Below are positions 48,585 to 57,500 of a stretch of DNA of 64,000 nt, piece after piece. The notes under the pieces were generated by a model. The model saw nothing but the letters and a program-made list of their open reading frames with translations, did not search any database and was not told the DNA's origin. The stretch is from an uncultured Oceanospirillaceae bacterium (GTDB lineage Bacteria > Pseudomonadota > Gammaproteobacteria > Pseudomonadales > Balneatricaceae), in assembly GCA_913057435.1 (NCBI GenBank), contig CAJXNY010000003.1:62001-126000 (forward strand), written 5' to 3'. Made by a program: the position numbers and the translations under genes. Positions within the stretch are counted from its first letter, which is position 1; each line of letters opens with the position of its first letter.

Positions 48585-48973
48585 TCGCACATCAATCTTC
48601 CGCCGCCCGCCCTGCGGGCGCTGCAGACAACTCAACAGCCTCGTACGACAGACCACACAGCAAAAAAACAAAATTACAGGTTGCATAAAGTTTCCCCATC
48701 CTCTAATTTTGTTTCCTATACGAAACACGCTCTCTAAAGGTAGATTCGAAACCGCGCCAATAAACGCAGGTTAACTGACATCCTCCAGATACATTTATAA
48801 GTCAGCGACATCTACCCTTATAGAAAGCGTCGGGGGTAAACGTTTTCAGGGTTCCCTGCCTCAACGCAGCGCTGCGATCGGCGTCTCTGTTGCTGCCAGG
48901 GTGGTTGCACACTCAATCACCCGGGCAGGGCCTGATTCAACTTAATAACAACACTGAAAAGAGAAACAACAAG
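48585..48973. other. 389-bp intergenic region and gcvT leader
   Basis: Contents: a GCCCG/CGGGC hairpin shortly after the regulator stop (near 48605-48620); an AT-rich promoter zone with the operator pair (48691-48725); a self-complementary CGCAGCGCTGCG (48865-48876); and a strong hairpin at 48893-48928 (CTGCC-A-GGGTG pairing with CACCC-G-GGCAG). The gcvT mRNA leader would be long and structured. I find no glycine riboswitch core. Confidence 0.5.
48691..48725. promoter_or_regulatory. Operator-like pair upstream of gcvT
   Basis: TTTCCTATACGAAA (48712-48725) differs at one base from the perfect palindrome in front of sdaA. A TTTCC half-site begins at 48691, exactly 21 bp before the main site, repeating the spacing of the sdaA pair. 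The likely ligand is the XRE-cupin protein encoded between the two promoters. Confidence 0.65.
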
Positions 48974-50092
48974 ATGTCAGATACTCTGCTGAAAACACCA
49001 CTGTTTGATCTTCACGTAGAAATGGGCGGCAAAATGGTACCGTTCGCTGGCTACGAGATGCCTGTTCAGTACCCGCTGGGTGTTAAGAAAGAACACCTGC
49101 ACACCCGCGATGCAGCTGGCCTGTTTGATGTTTCTCATATGGGTCAGGTTCGCCTGCGCGGTGCTAACGCTGCTGCAGCACTGGAAACCCTGGTGCCTGT
49201 CGACATCATCGACCTGCCGGCTGGCAAACAGCGTTACGCTGTTTTCACCAACGACGACGGCGGCATCACGGATGACCTGATGGTTGCCAACTTTGGCGAC
49301 TGGATCTACGTTGTTGTTAACGCGGCCTGTAAAGAGCAGGACATCGCACACATGCGTGCCAACCTGGGCGACGACGTTGAAGTTGAAGTACTGGACGATC
49401 GTGCACTGATCGCTATCCAGGGCCCTAAAACAGCAGAAGCCCTGGCCCGCATCCAGCCTGCCGTGAACGACATGGTGTTCATGGATTCCCGTGAAATGCA
49501 GATCGACGGTGTTGACTGCCTGATCTCCCGCTCCGGCTACACCGGTGAAGATGGCTACGAAATCTCCATCCCGGCTGCCGACACGGTTCGTCTGGTTAAA
49601 CTGTTCCTGGAACAGCCAGAAATTGAAGCCATTGGCCTGGGTGCACGTGACTCCCTGCGCCTGGAGTCCGGCCTGTGCCTGTACGGCCACGATATCGACA
49701 CCACAACAACACCGGTAGAAGGCAGCCTGCTGTGGGCAATCTCCAAGGTACGTCGCGCAGATGGCGAACGTGCCGGCGGCTTCCCTGGCGCAGATAAAAT
49801 CTACGCTCAGATCGCCAACAAAGACTACACCCGCAAACGTGTAGGACTGCTGGGCGAAGGCCGCGCACCGATCCGCGAAGGCGCCGAACTGTTCAACGCT
49901 GATGGCGAAAAAATCGGCATGGTAACCTCCGGCAGCTTTGGCCCTACTATCGGTAAGCCTGTTGCACTGGGTTATGTAACAACCGAATACAGCACGCTGG
50001 ACACTGAAGTATTTGCAGAAGTACGCGGTAAAAAGCTGCTGATGAAAGTTGCGCGTGCACCGTTCATCGAACAGCGTTACTATCGCGGCTGA
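48974..50092 (+). CDS. gcvT: Aminomethyltransferase, glycine cleavage T-protein
   Basis: GcvT transfers the methylene unit from lipoyl-bound aminomethyl to tetrahydrofolate and releases ammonia. The 372-residue protein begins MSDTLLKTPLFDLHVEMGGKM and shows VPFAGYEMPVQYPLGVKKEH, GLFDVSHMGQVRLRG, YTGEDGYEISIP, LGARDSLRLESGLCLYGHD and the C-terminal VTSGSFGPTIGKPVALGYV. The start at 48974 follows AAGAGAAACAACAAG; a 28-codon upstream extension has no support. gcvT is split from gcvH-gcvP and on the other strand. Confidence 0.96.
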   Translation: MSDTLLKTPLFDLHVEMGGKMVPFAGYEMPVQYPLGVKKEHLHTRDAAGLFDVSHMGQVRLRGANAAAALETLVPVDIIDLPAGKQRYAVFTNDDGGITDDLMVANFGDWIYVVVNAACKEQDIAHMRANLGDDVEVEVLDDRALIAIQGPKTAEALARIQPAVNDMVFMDSREMQIDGVDCLISRSGYTGEDGYEISIPAADTVRLVKLFLEQPEIEAIGLGARDSLRLESGLCLYGHDIDTTTTPVEGSLLWAISKVRRADGERAGGFPGADKIYAQIANKDYTRKRVGLLGEGRAPIREGAELFNADGEKIGMVTSGSFGPTIGKPVALGYVTTEYSTLDTEVFAEVRGKKLLMKVARAPFIEQRYYRG

Positions 50093-50120
50093 AAATTACA
50101 CCCTAAGTTGTAATTTTCAG
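50089..50120 (+). terminator. Hairpin overlapping the gcvT stop codon
   Basis: CTGAAAATTACA (50089-50100) pairs perfectly with TGTAATTTTCAG (50109-50120). The left arm contains the TGA stop. There is no U-run after it. Confidence 0.6.
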
Positions 50121-50127
50121 TCAGTAT

Positions 50128-50156
50128 CAGCCAGCGCCCGCGCTGGCTGATTGTTT
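50128..50156 (+). terminator. GC-rich hairpin between gcvT and lipA
   Basis: CAGCCAGCGC (50128-50137) pairs perfectly with GCGCTGGCTG (50140-50149), followed by ATTGTTT. Together with the preceding hairpin it could terminate or attenuate transcription into lipA. Confidence 0.7.
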
Positions 50157-50188
50157 ATGATCCACTCCCCTGCACACTGGAGACCCTT

Positions 50189-51157
50189 ATGGAGCTTATC
50201 CCGTTAACTGAACTCAAAGGCGAATCGAAAATGTCACGGCTCAAACAGAAGCCGGACCCGGAGCGCCCACGCCTCAGAAAACCGGAGTGGATTCGCATCG
50301 ACGCGCGCACCAATGCCAAAACCGTTGCCAACGTGAAAAAGCAGCTGCGCAGCACCAAATTACACACCGTCTGCGAAGAAGCCTCCTGCCCCAACCTGGG
50401 CGAGTGCTTCAGCAAACGTACGGCTACCTTTATGGTGATGGGCGCTATCTGCACCCGTCGCTGTCCGTTCTGTGATGTTGCCCACGGCAAGCCAATGCAC
50501 CTGGACGCAGAAGAGCCTTTGCATGTAGCAGAGAGCACCCGCGATCTTGGTCTGCGTTACGTGGTCGTCACTTCGGTTGACCGCGATGACCTGCGAGACG
50601 GTGGCGCAGACCACTTTACTCAGGTTGTCCGTGAAACCCGGAAAATGAACCCCGACACCAAGGTAGAAATTCTGGTTCCAGACTTCCGCGGCAAACTTGA
50701 CCTTGCACTGGAAAACCTGAAAGAACATACCCCCGATGTTCTAAACCATAATATGGAAACCGTGCCACGCATGTACGACCGCGTGCGCCCGGGCGCCAGC
50801 TACGAAAACTCCCTGAACCTGCTGCGTCGCTATAAAGAGATGCATCCTCAGGTCACCACCAAGTCCGGCCTGATGGTTGGTCTGGGTGAAACCGAAGAAG
50901 AGATGGTTCAGGTGATGAAAGATTTGCGGGCACAGGACGTTGGTATGCTCACCATCGGCCAGTACCTGCAGCCGACCAAGCACCACCTTGCGGTAGAAGA
51001 ATACGTAACACCGGCTCAGTTCAAGCGTTACGAAGAACTGGGCTATGAACTGGGCTTCGAAAACGTTGCCAGCGGCCCAATGGTACGCTCGTCCTACCAT
51101 GCTGACATTCAGGCCAGCCACAGCACTGTTGAACAGTTCAGCCCCGAAAAAGAATAA
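50189..51157 (+). CDS. lipA: Lipoyl synthase
   Basis: LipA inserts two sulfurs into octanoyl groups on lipoyl domains, including GcvH. The 322-residue radical SAM protein has both iron-sulfur motifs: the N-terminal auxiliary cluster [12 protein letters not shown] and the SAM cluster CTRRCPFCD, plus [44 protein letters not shown] and the C-terminal RSSYHAD serine motif. The ATG at 50189 has GGAG at ideal spacing; MSRLKQK 14 codons later is an alternative. lipB is not adjacent, so this may be a second, glycine-cleavage-linked lipA. Confidence 0.95.
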   Translation: MELIPLTELKGESKMSRLKQKPDPERPRLRKPEWIRIDARTNAKTVANVKKQLRSTKLHTVCEEASCPNLGECFSKRTATFMVMGAICTRRCPFCDVAHGKPMHLDAEEPLHVAESTRDLGLRYVVVTSVDRDDLRDGGADHFTQVVRETRKMNPDTKVEILVPDFRGKLDLALENLKEHTPDVLNHNMETVPRMYDRVRPGASYENSLNLLRRYKEMHPQVTTKSGLMVGLGETEEEMVQVMKDLRAQDVGMLTIGQYLQPTKHHLAVEEYVTPAQFKRYEELGYELGFENVASGPMVRSSYHADIQASHSTVEQFSPEKE

Positions 51158-51273
51158 CCAGCAATACCTGAACCGTCGGGCTGGATGCCCTGCAACGCAT
51201 CCAGCATCGACTCCCTCTGATATCAGTGCCAGCCTGCACAAGTACTGTAGTCTGGCTGAGGACACGCAAGACT

Positions 51274-52197
51274 ATGTCTATCTACACAGTGGTTTCCCAC
51301 GAGCAGCTGGAAACCTACCTCTCCCTCTATAACGTTGGCACACTGCAGAGTTTTCGCGGTATTGAGGCCGGTGTAGAGAACACCAACTACTTCGTCACAA
51401 CCAGCAAGGGCGAGTTTGTACTCACCCTGGTGGAGTCCGTTGGCGTTGAAAAGCTTCCCTTTATTCTCGGCTTTGTCGATCACCTTGCCAGCCGCGGCAT
51501 GGAATGCGCTCAGCCCGTACACCTGAACACCGGCGAACTGTTCGGCGAACTCAATGACCGCCCTGCCGTCTTGATGAATCGTCTGGCAGGCGGCCCACTG
51601 GACATCCCGACGCCAGGCCAATGCAAAAGCATCGGCGCCGCCCAGGCCCATGCCCACCAGCTGGCGAGCGAGCTACCTGCCGACCAGTACACGCATCTGC
51701 ACCAATGGTGCACCGAAACAGCCGCCCCTATTTTGGAAAAGCTGGACGCCAGCCAGAAAGACCTGCTCCAGCACGCGCTGATGGACGCCGGCAACATCCC
51801 CTGGACTAACCTGCCAACCGGCCCGGTACACGCCGATTTATTCCCGGACAACGCCCTGTTTGATGGCGAGAGCCTGTCTGGCTTTATCGACTTCTACCAC
51901 GCCTGCAGCGCACCCTACCTCTACGATCTGTGCGTTACGCTGAACGCCTGGTGCTACGACGAAGAGGCCGGAAAGTACGATCAGGACAAAGCCGACGCCC
52001 TGCTGGCCGCCTACCAGGCTACACGTCCGCTAAACGAAGAAGAACTGCAAAACCTGGCCGCCATGCAGCAGGTTGCAGCGCTGCGCTTCTGGCTGTCCCG
52101 CCTGCGCGACAAGCTATTCCCGAAAGAAGGTGAGCTGATTACGGTGAAAGACCCTGCCGGTAAGCAAAGCCTGCTGGAAACACTGCGTAACGCCTGA
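51274..52197 (+). CDS. thrB: Homoserine kinase (APH-fold, Pseudomonas type)
   Basis: ThrB phosphorylates homoserine in threonine synthesis. The 307-residue protein is of the aminoglycoside phosphotransferase fold, unrelated to the GHMP-type E. coli ThrB. Motifs are GIEAGVENTNYFVTTSKGEFVLTL, the catalytic loop GPVHADLFPDNALF and the metal motif GFIDFYHACSAPYLYDL. The start at 51274 follows GAGGACACG. It is 116 bp from lipA; threonine can be a glycine source, but the pairing may be accidental. Confidence 0.92.
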   Translation: MSIYTVVSHEQLETYLSLYNVGTLQSFRGIEAGVENTNYFVTTSKGEFVLTLVESVGVEKLPFILGFVDHLASRGMECAQPVHLNTGELFGELNDRPAVLMNRLAGGPLDIPTPGQCKSIGAAQAHAHQLASELPADQYTHLHQWCTETAAPILEKLDASQKDLLQHALMDAGNIPWTNLPTGPVHADLFPDNALFDGESLSGFIDFYHACSAPYLYDLCVTLNAWCYDEEAGKYDQDKADALLAAYQATRPLNEEELQNLAAMQQVAALRFWLSRLRDKLFPKEGELITVKDPAGKQSLLETLRNA

Positions 52198-52299
52198 CAT
52201 CAGGCGCGCAGCACCCGGTCAGTGACTGAATCGCTCAGCATTGCCCGGGTAGCACTTCATATCAGACCCATACTGCACGACTCTTTCAAAAGCCTTTAG

Positions 52300-52344
52300 A
52301 AAATACACGATATGTATTTTGTATGATTCTCGAATATGTATTTT
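52300..52344. repeat. AT-rich inverted and direct repeat between thrB and the GGDEF gene
   Basis: AAAATACA and TGTATTTT arms (52300-52307, 52313-52320) flank a 5-nt centre, and ATATGTATTTT recurs at 52310 and 52334, 24 bp apart. It could be a weak bidirectional terminator or a protein-binding site between the convergent genes. Confidence 0.5.
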
Positions 52345-52376
52345 TTGGTCTCGTATCTGGTGCGCACCAAGCCCTG

Positions 52377-54113
52377 TCAGCTCGATTCAACCCGGTTACG
52401 CCCTTTTTCCTTGGCTCGATATAACGCTGCATCCGCCCGACCGATCAATTTTTCGATACTATCATCCGCCTGGTATTCGGCCACCCCGAAGCTGCTACTC
52501 AGCTCGGTAACAGGCAATACATCCAGCTCAAGCACCTCAATGCGTAACTTATCAGCAACGAGACAGGCCTGCTTTGCGGTAGTTTCGGGCAATATCACCA
52601 CAAACTCTTCACCGCCCCAGCGCCCCGCAATATCGACCTCGCGCACCGCCTTACGCAGTAACTCACCAATTTTAATCAGTACCTCATCACCCGTCGGGTG
52701 GCCCCAGGTATCATTAATCCGTTTAAAGTGGTCCAGGTCCATCAACACCACCGAGAACGGTCGCCCGTAACGCCGAGCAACCCCCAGTACGCGCTCAAAG
52801 AACTGATCCAGCCGCAGCCGGTTACTCAGCCCGGTTAACGCATCGGTATTGGACAACCGCCTCAGCTCAGTGTTTTTTGCTTCCAGCTGCTGAGTACGCT
52901 GAGCAATGCCCTCTTCCAGCCGGCTATTCCATTCGTTCAGTTCAAGGTTTTGACGCCGCATCCGGCGCTGATAACGCTGCAACAAACGCGAGGTGTAGCG
53001 TGCCACTAACAGCGTGCCAGCAAAAATCACCAATACAAACACGCCAACGGCCAATAACGCCCGCCTGATACCAGCATCCGCCCGCTGACGCAGCGCCAGC
53101 TGTTCGGCCTCAGCGGCACGCACAGCATCTTCGACATACACCCCTGTCGCCACCACCCATCCCCAGCGGGCATAGGGGCGAGCAAAGCTGATCTTGTCTT
53201 CCAGTGCCTCACTTTCAGGACGATGCCAGCGATACTCAACAAAACGCCCGTCGGGAGTATGCCCAGCCTGAATAAAACTATCTTTAAGCGCCTGATCCTC
53301 TGTATTTCGCAACATACAGACAGAGCGCCCCACCAGCGCCGTATCCACCGGGTTCATCAGGTAATTACCATCTGCATCATAAACAAACAGGTAGCCATCA
53401 TTCCCATAGCGAAACTCACTCAGGCGCTGCAACAACTGCTGCTTCAGACGCGCTTCGAAACGATCCAGCCGCTGCACGGCCGCCAGCACCAGCCCCTGTT
53501 CATTCAGCCGAGTTACATACAACAGCGCATCACTGCCACCGACATAGCCCGCCAGCTGTACAAAACCGCTCTGTTGTCCTGACAACGGCTCCAGCAACGC
53601 ACCCGCTGCTGTTGAAATTTCCAGCACTGACTCGGGAGATACCAGCATTGGCTTCAGCACCCCATTACCAGTGGGCAAACGGTACAACTCATAAAAACTG
53701 TCGCCCTGGTCAAAACTGAAGCTGGCCAGGTTTATCTTCACCAGCTGATCCAGCGTCTCCCAGCGCACCTTACCCCGATACTGTTCATGCAGCTTTTCAA
53801 TGGCCATTTTGGCCGACTGTGTTCGCTCACGTAGCGCCCGCCGCATCATCTGCTCTGCATCAGCATGGCTGGAGGCCAGGTGACGGATAACCTGACTCAC
53901 CTCACGGCGAATATTATCCCGACTCTGCTCCAGCACCGCGTTCTCCACGACTTCAGCTTCCAGCTGCATGGTTTCATGTTGATGGGTCACAAAGATATAA
54001 CTGACCAGCAGCGCCACCAGCAATACACTGAGCACAGGAATGGCAACAATCAGCAAAGGAAGGAAACGCTCTTTAGGCGGGGCGTTAGAGATAGGCACAG
54101 GGCAATCCAGCAA
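52377..54113 (-). CDS. Membrane-bound diguanylate cyclase with Cache sensor
   Basis: Up to 578 residues. An N-terminal membrane helix (about residues 18-45) precedes a periplasmic Cache-like sensor of some 290 residues (GNDGYLFVYDADGNYLMNPVDTALVGR, FARPYARWGWVVATGVYVED), a second helix (LLAVGVFVLVIFAGTLLVARY), a coiled coil and a GGDEF domain. The active site reads RWGGEEFVVILPE, and an I-site RxxD (REVD) precedes it by five residues, so it should make c-di-GMP under product feedback control. The start is uncertain: the longest frame opens with TTG and no RBS is clear. Confidence 0.9.
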   Translation of the reverse strand: MLDCPVPISNAPPKERFLPLLIVAIPVLSVLLVALLVSYIFVTHQHETMQLEAEVVENAVLEQSRDNIRREVSQVIRHLASSHADAEQMMRRALRERTQSAKMAIEKLHEQYRGKVRWETLDQLVKINLASFSFDQGDSFYELYRLPTGNGVLKPMLVSPESVLEISTAAGALLEPLSGQQSGFVQLAGYVGGSDALLYVTRLNEQGLVLAAVQRLDRFEARLKQQLLQRLSEFRYGNDGYLFVYDADGNYLMNPVDTALVGRSVCMLRNTEDQALKDSFIQAGHTPDGRFVEYRWHRPESEALEDKISFARPYARWGWVVATGVYVEDAVRAAEAEQLALRQRADAGIRRALLAVGVFVLVIFAGTLLVARYTSRLLQRYQRRMRRQNLELNEWNSRLEEGIAQRTQQLEAKNTELRRLSNTDALTGLSNRLRLDQFFERVLGVARRYGRPFSVVLMDLDHFKRINDTWGHPTGDEVLIKIGELLRKAVREVDIAGRWGGEEFVVILPETTAKQACLVADKLRIEVLELDVLPVTELSSSFGVAEYQADDSIEKLIGRADAALYRAKEKGRNRVESS

Positions 54114-54434
54114 ATAACAGATTCAGGACGGCAACCAGGCACCGTTCGATATCAGGCCAATCAGCACAGCCCGTAGACAACAATCACGCAGGTTACTGTA
54201 TACATTAACTGTAACGATAATTACGCCATAACCCGACAGGGAAACAGGTATCAAAAACCACAGTTAAGCATGAATACAGGCAGCGTAAGCATTGCTGATC
54301 TTTTTAACGGACATTCATTCAACATGCAAGAAAGATGGCATAAATGCCCTTAATAACTGAATTACTGGTGCCCGCCTTGCAGCAGACACCTTGCCCCGGC
54401 TGACCACAGAGGCACCGGGACACGCCTTCAATAA
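54114..54434. other. 321-bp intergenic region with a near-SOS-box sequence
   Basis: No gene is visible. TACTGTATACATTAACTGTA at 54194-54213 resembles the LexA box except that the right half reads CTG where CAG is needed, so LexA binding is doubtful. It lies about 80 bp before the diguanylate cyclase start. Confidence 0.35.
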
Positions 54435-55397
54435 TCAGACTTTAAGGTGCCGTTGCAGCATCTCAGGACCATTATCTTTGTTTAGCGGCTTGAAGATAAA
54501 ACCGGAAATCCCCAGCTCTTTACAGGTGGCAACCATCTCATAGTCAGTCACTGAGGACAGCATTACAACGGGCAGCTCCGGCTTGATCTGACGAATCTTA
54601 GCCAGCGCCTCATCACCGTTCATCTGATCCATCACCACATCCATAAAGACAAAATCGATCGCCTGTTCAGCAACAATCTCTACCGCCTCGGTACCGTCAC
54701 TGGCCTCAATAATGGTGCCGTAGCCCAGTTCATTCAGGAACCGCCGGATCGCTTTGCGGATCAGTGAGCTGTCGTCCACCAGCAAAATGGTGCTTTCAAA
54801 TGACAGCCGCGTCTGATGGGTATTTTCAATAGCAACGGTGGGCGCCTGACGTGTCTCGGCTGCGGGCGCGCCTTTTGCCTCGGCATCGTATTTCACATCC
54901 CGCACCAGCAAATTGAAGTAGTAACGCCCAACGCCTTCAATAAAGATCGGCACTGTCACAATCTGTTTCACACCGACCAGGTATTTATCCATATCTTCCA
55001 GCGTCATCGCACAATAGGGCGCAGAAAAATCAAAGCCCAGATTATGCTTGCTGAGAAAATCGGTCGCCCGCCCGACGATGGTATTACCCCATTCTGACAA
55101 CGCCTTGCTCAGCTCCTCATTCACTTCTTCATGGGCAAACGTTTCACCCAGCATGTAGCTGCACACCTCGTTACCAATCGCCACAGCCGTTTCAGAGTAG
55201 TGATGCATCAGCACTACACCATCCAGACTGCCCTTCATATCAGAACAGACGGCATAGCCTTTGAATCGAAACTGATCCACCTCATCCATAAACGGCTCAC
55301 CGGCAGAACCCTCAAGGCTGGTCATACTTTTGAGGCTGGCGATGGACTCATTCACAAATGGGTGGAGCGCTACTTTGAAAATAGTATCAACGGACAT
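54435..55397 (-). CDS. CheX-like phosphatase domain fused to a response-regulator receiver
   Basis: A 320-residue protein. Residues about 1-165 resemble the CheX/CheC phosphatase fold, with the active ExxN pair in LSEWGNTIVGRA. Residues about 200-320 form a REC domain with all key residues: LLVDDSS acidic pair, phospho-Asp in FVFMDVVMDQMNG, Ser in MLSSVTD and Lys in IFKPLNK. There is no DNA-binding or output domain. It could tune the phosphate level of another CheY-like regulator. Start at 55397 after AAGGGAAG. It lies upstream of the GGDEF gene on the same strand, but 321 bp apart. Confidence 0.85.
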   Translation of the reverse strand: MSVDTIFKVALHPFVNESIASLKSMTSLEGSAGEPFMDEVDQFRFKGYAVCSDMKGSLDGVVLMHHYSETAVAIGNEVCSYMLGETFAHEEVNEELSKALSEWGNTIVGRATDFLSKHNLGFDFSAPYCAMTLEDMDKYLVGVKQIVTVPIFIEGVGRYYFNLLVRDVKYDAEAKGAPAAETRQAPTVAIENTHQTRLSFESTILLVDDSSLIRKAIRRFLNELGYGTIIEASDGTEAVEIVAEQAIDFVFMDVVMDQMNGDEALAKIRQIKPELPVVMLSSVTDYEMVATCKELGISGFIFKPLNKDNGPEMLQRHLKV

Positions 55398-55663
55398 CGT
55401 GCTTCCCTTACGAGTACTTATTGTTATTAGGCGCAATAATTTTACCGCCCACCAACCTAGCATCCACGTGCAGGAATGCAACTTTTCCCTGCCGGGCCAG
55501 TGACACCTGTCAAAAACAGCTGTTTAAATCCATAAAAATCGACAAAATTTAACTTTCCGCGCGCCGAATCGGCTGAGGCATTTCACCCAAAAGTTCTATT
55601 TAGCGTATAATTCGCCGCCATAATTCTGTGCACGACTGACGATACCCATTGAGGAACGATTGA

Positions 55664-56929
55664 ATGAAGTTTTCATCCCTGGACCTGGCACCTGATCTAC
55701 TGCGCGCGCTGGAAGCCTGTGGTTATCGTCAGATGACACCGATTCAGCAGCAGGCGATCGTGCCTGCACGACGCGGCAAAGACCTGCTGGCCAACGCCCA
55801 GACCGGCACCGGTAAAACCGCCGCCTTTTCTGTGCCGATCCTGCAGCGCATGATCGACGATCCAAAACCGACCCAGCCAGGCAGCGCCCGCGCCCTGATC
55901 CTGACACCCACCCGCGAACTGGCGGAACAGCTGGCCGAGAGCATAAAAGAATACGCCCAGTTCCTTGATCTGAGCATCGTCGCCGCCTTCGGTGGTACCA
56001 ACACCCAGGGCCAGGCCAAAAAAATGGCCGCCGGTATCGATATTCTGATCGCCACCCCTGGCCGCCTGCTGGAACACGTGACTCAGTGCAATATCAACCT
56101 GGGCAACGTTGAATTTGTAGTGCTGGACGAAGCTGACCGCATGCTGGATATGGGTTTCATCACCGATGTTCAGACTCTGATGCAGGGCACCGCTGCCAAG
56201 CGCCAGACTCTGCTGTTCTCCGCGACTAACTCCGCTGCCGTGAACGAGCTGGCGCAACAGATTCTGACGCGCCACGAGACAATCCGCGTTGCCAAACAGA
56301 ACGCCACTGCCGATACCGTAGAACATGTGGTGTATCCGGTAGAAGAACGCCGTAAAGCAGACCTGTTCGCCGAGCTGATCAAAGAACAGAACTGGTACCA
56401 GGTCCTGGTGTTCACCAGCACCAAACAGCAAGCTGACGAGCTGCTGATGGACCTGAAAATTGATGGTATTAAAGGTGCCGTCTGCCACGGTGACAAAGCC
56501 CAGGGCGCTCGCCGCCGCGCACTGGCCGATTTCAAATCAGGTAAATTGCAGGTACTGGTTGCTACCGAAGTCGCTGCCCGCGGGCTGGATATTCAGGGGC
56601 TTGAGCATGTTGTGAACTACAACCTGCCCTGGTTGCCGGAAGACTACGTACACCGTATCGGCCGTACCGGTCGGGCTGGCCAGAAAGGTAACGCCATCTC
56701 CTTCGTCAGCCGCGAAGAAGAACGCGCCCTGGACGCCATCGAACACCTGATCGGCTACCGCATCAAGCGCATCCGCCGTGAAGGCTTTGAAGTCGGCAAC
56801 CGCGATCCCTTGCGTAAACGTGTGGCGAGCACCCGCGGCCCACAACGCCGCAACAAAGCGACCCAGACTCAGGTGAAGGCTAACACCAACACTCAGATCC
56901 GCGCAGGCGGGCGTCGTAAGAAAAAGTAA
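55664..56929 (+). CDS. rhlE: DEAD-box RNA helicase, RhlE type
   Basis: An ATP-dependent RNA helicase of 421 residues. Motifs in order are the Q motif region MTPIQQQAI, AQTGTGKTAAF (Walker A), PTRELAEQ, TPGRLLE, VLDEADRMLDMG (DEAD), LFSATNS, ATEVAARGLDIQGL and HRIGRTGRAG. The C-terminal tail is basic and ends GGRRKKK, typical of RhlE. Role in ribosome assembly or mRNA turnover is family knowledge. Preceded by a 266-bp AT-rich upstream region and followed by a strong terminator. Confidence 0.93.
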   Translation: MKFSSLDLAPDLLRALEACGYRQMTPIQQQAIVPARRGKDLLANAQTGTGKTAAFSVPILQRMIDDPKPTQPGSARALILTPTRELAEQLAESIKEYAQFLDLSIVAAFGGTNTQGQAKKMAAGIDILIATPGRLLEHVTQCNINLGNVEFVVLDEADRMLDMGFITDVQTLMQGTAAKRQTLLFSATNSAAVNELAQQILTRHETIRVAKQNATADTVEHVVYPVEERRKADLFAELIKEQNWYQVLVFTSTKQQADELLMDLKIDGIKGAVCHGDKAQGARRRALADFKSGKLQVLVATEVAARGLDIQGLEHVVNYNLPWLPEDYVHRIGRTGRAGQKGNAISFVSREEERALDAIEHLIGYRIKRIRREGFEVGNRDPLRKRVASTRGPQRRNKATQTQVKANTNTQIRAGGRRKKK

Positions 56930-56943
56930 AGATAAGCTCTGTT

Positions 56944-56976
56944 GAGGCTCCATATCATATGGAGCCTCTTCTCTTC
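56944..56976 (+). terminator. Intrinsic terminator of rhlE
   Basis: GAGGCTCCATA (56944-56954) pairs perfectly with TATGGAGCCTC (56958-56968), followed by the pyrimidine-rich TTCTCTTC. It may also slow transcription from the convergent nrdG side. Confidence 0.85.
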
Positions 56977-57017
56977 TAACCCCCCGAATACATACCGCTC
57001 AGCATCCGTATTTCCGT

Positions 57018-57500
57018 TTACTCTGCATTGTCCAGCATCCGAATGTTGATGACTCGCTGATTAGCACTGCCACGCCAGCTCAATCCAGGCGAGGCCTGAG
57101 CCTGAATAAAAGGCCCATCCACAACGGTATCCAGTCGATCCACCAACCGCCATTGCGCAGGCGTCAATGCCTCCAGCACGTACCCCGTCCAGGCCCATAT
57201 ATCCCGCCCCGGACACTCTGCTCTTACCCTGCAGACAAGCGCTTCCACCGCCGCCACATTCGCCGGGTGCAGTGGGTCACCACCCGTCAGAGTCAGACCC
57301 CGCCGAGGAATCGCCGGGTCATTCAGATCGGTAATGACCTGCTCAATCATCGTCTCGGTAAACGGCACACCCGACGCCAGCGGCCAGGTCCTGGCGTTGT
57401 AACAACCAGGGCAACGGTGCTCACATCCCGAAACAAACAGTGTGCAGCGAACACCCGGGCCATTCACAACATCCCGCGGGAAATACTGCTGATAATTCAC
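57018..57500 (-). CDS. nrdG: Anaerobic ribonucleotide reductase activating protein
   Basis: NrdG is the radical SAM activase that installs the glycyl radical on NrdD. The 160-residue protein has VSGCEHRCPGCYN (CxxxCxxC), DVVNGPGVRCTLF before it, and LTLTGGDPLHPAN, which contributes to SAM binding. Its ATG overlaps the nrdD TGA by 4 bp, so synthesis is coupled. Confidence 0.96.
   Translation of the reverse strand: MNYQQYFPRDVVNGPGVRCTLFVSGCEHRCPGCYNARTWPLASGVPFTETMIEQVITDLNDPAIPRRGLTLTGGDPLHPANVAAVEALVCRVRAECPGRDIWAWTGYVLEALTPAQWRLVDRLDTVVDGPFIQAQASPGLSWRGSANQRVINIRMLDNAE

Noticed and set aside
48727-48973. Glycine riboswitch upstream of gcvT
   Set aside because: No recognisable glycine aptamer core motifs were found on reading the leader; only unrelated hairpins are present.
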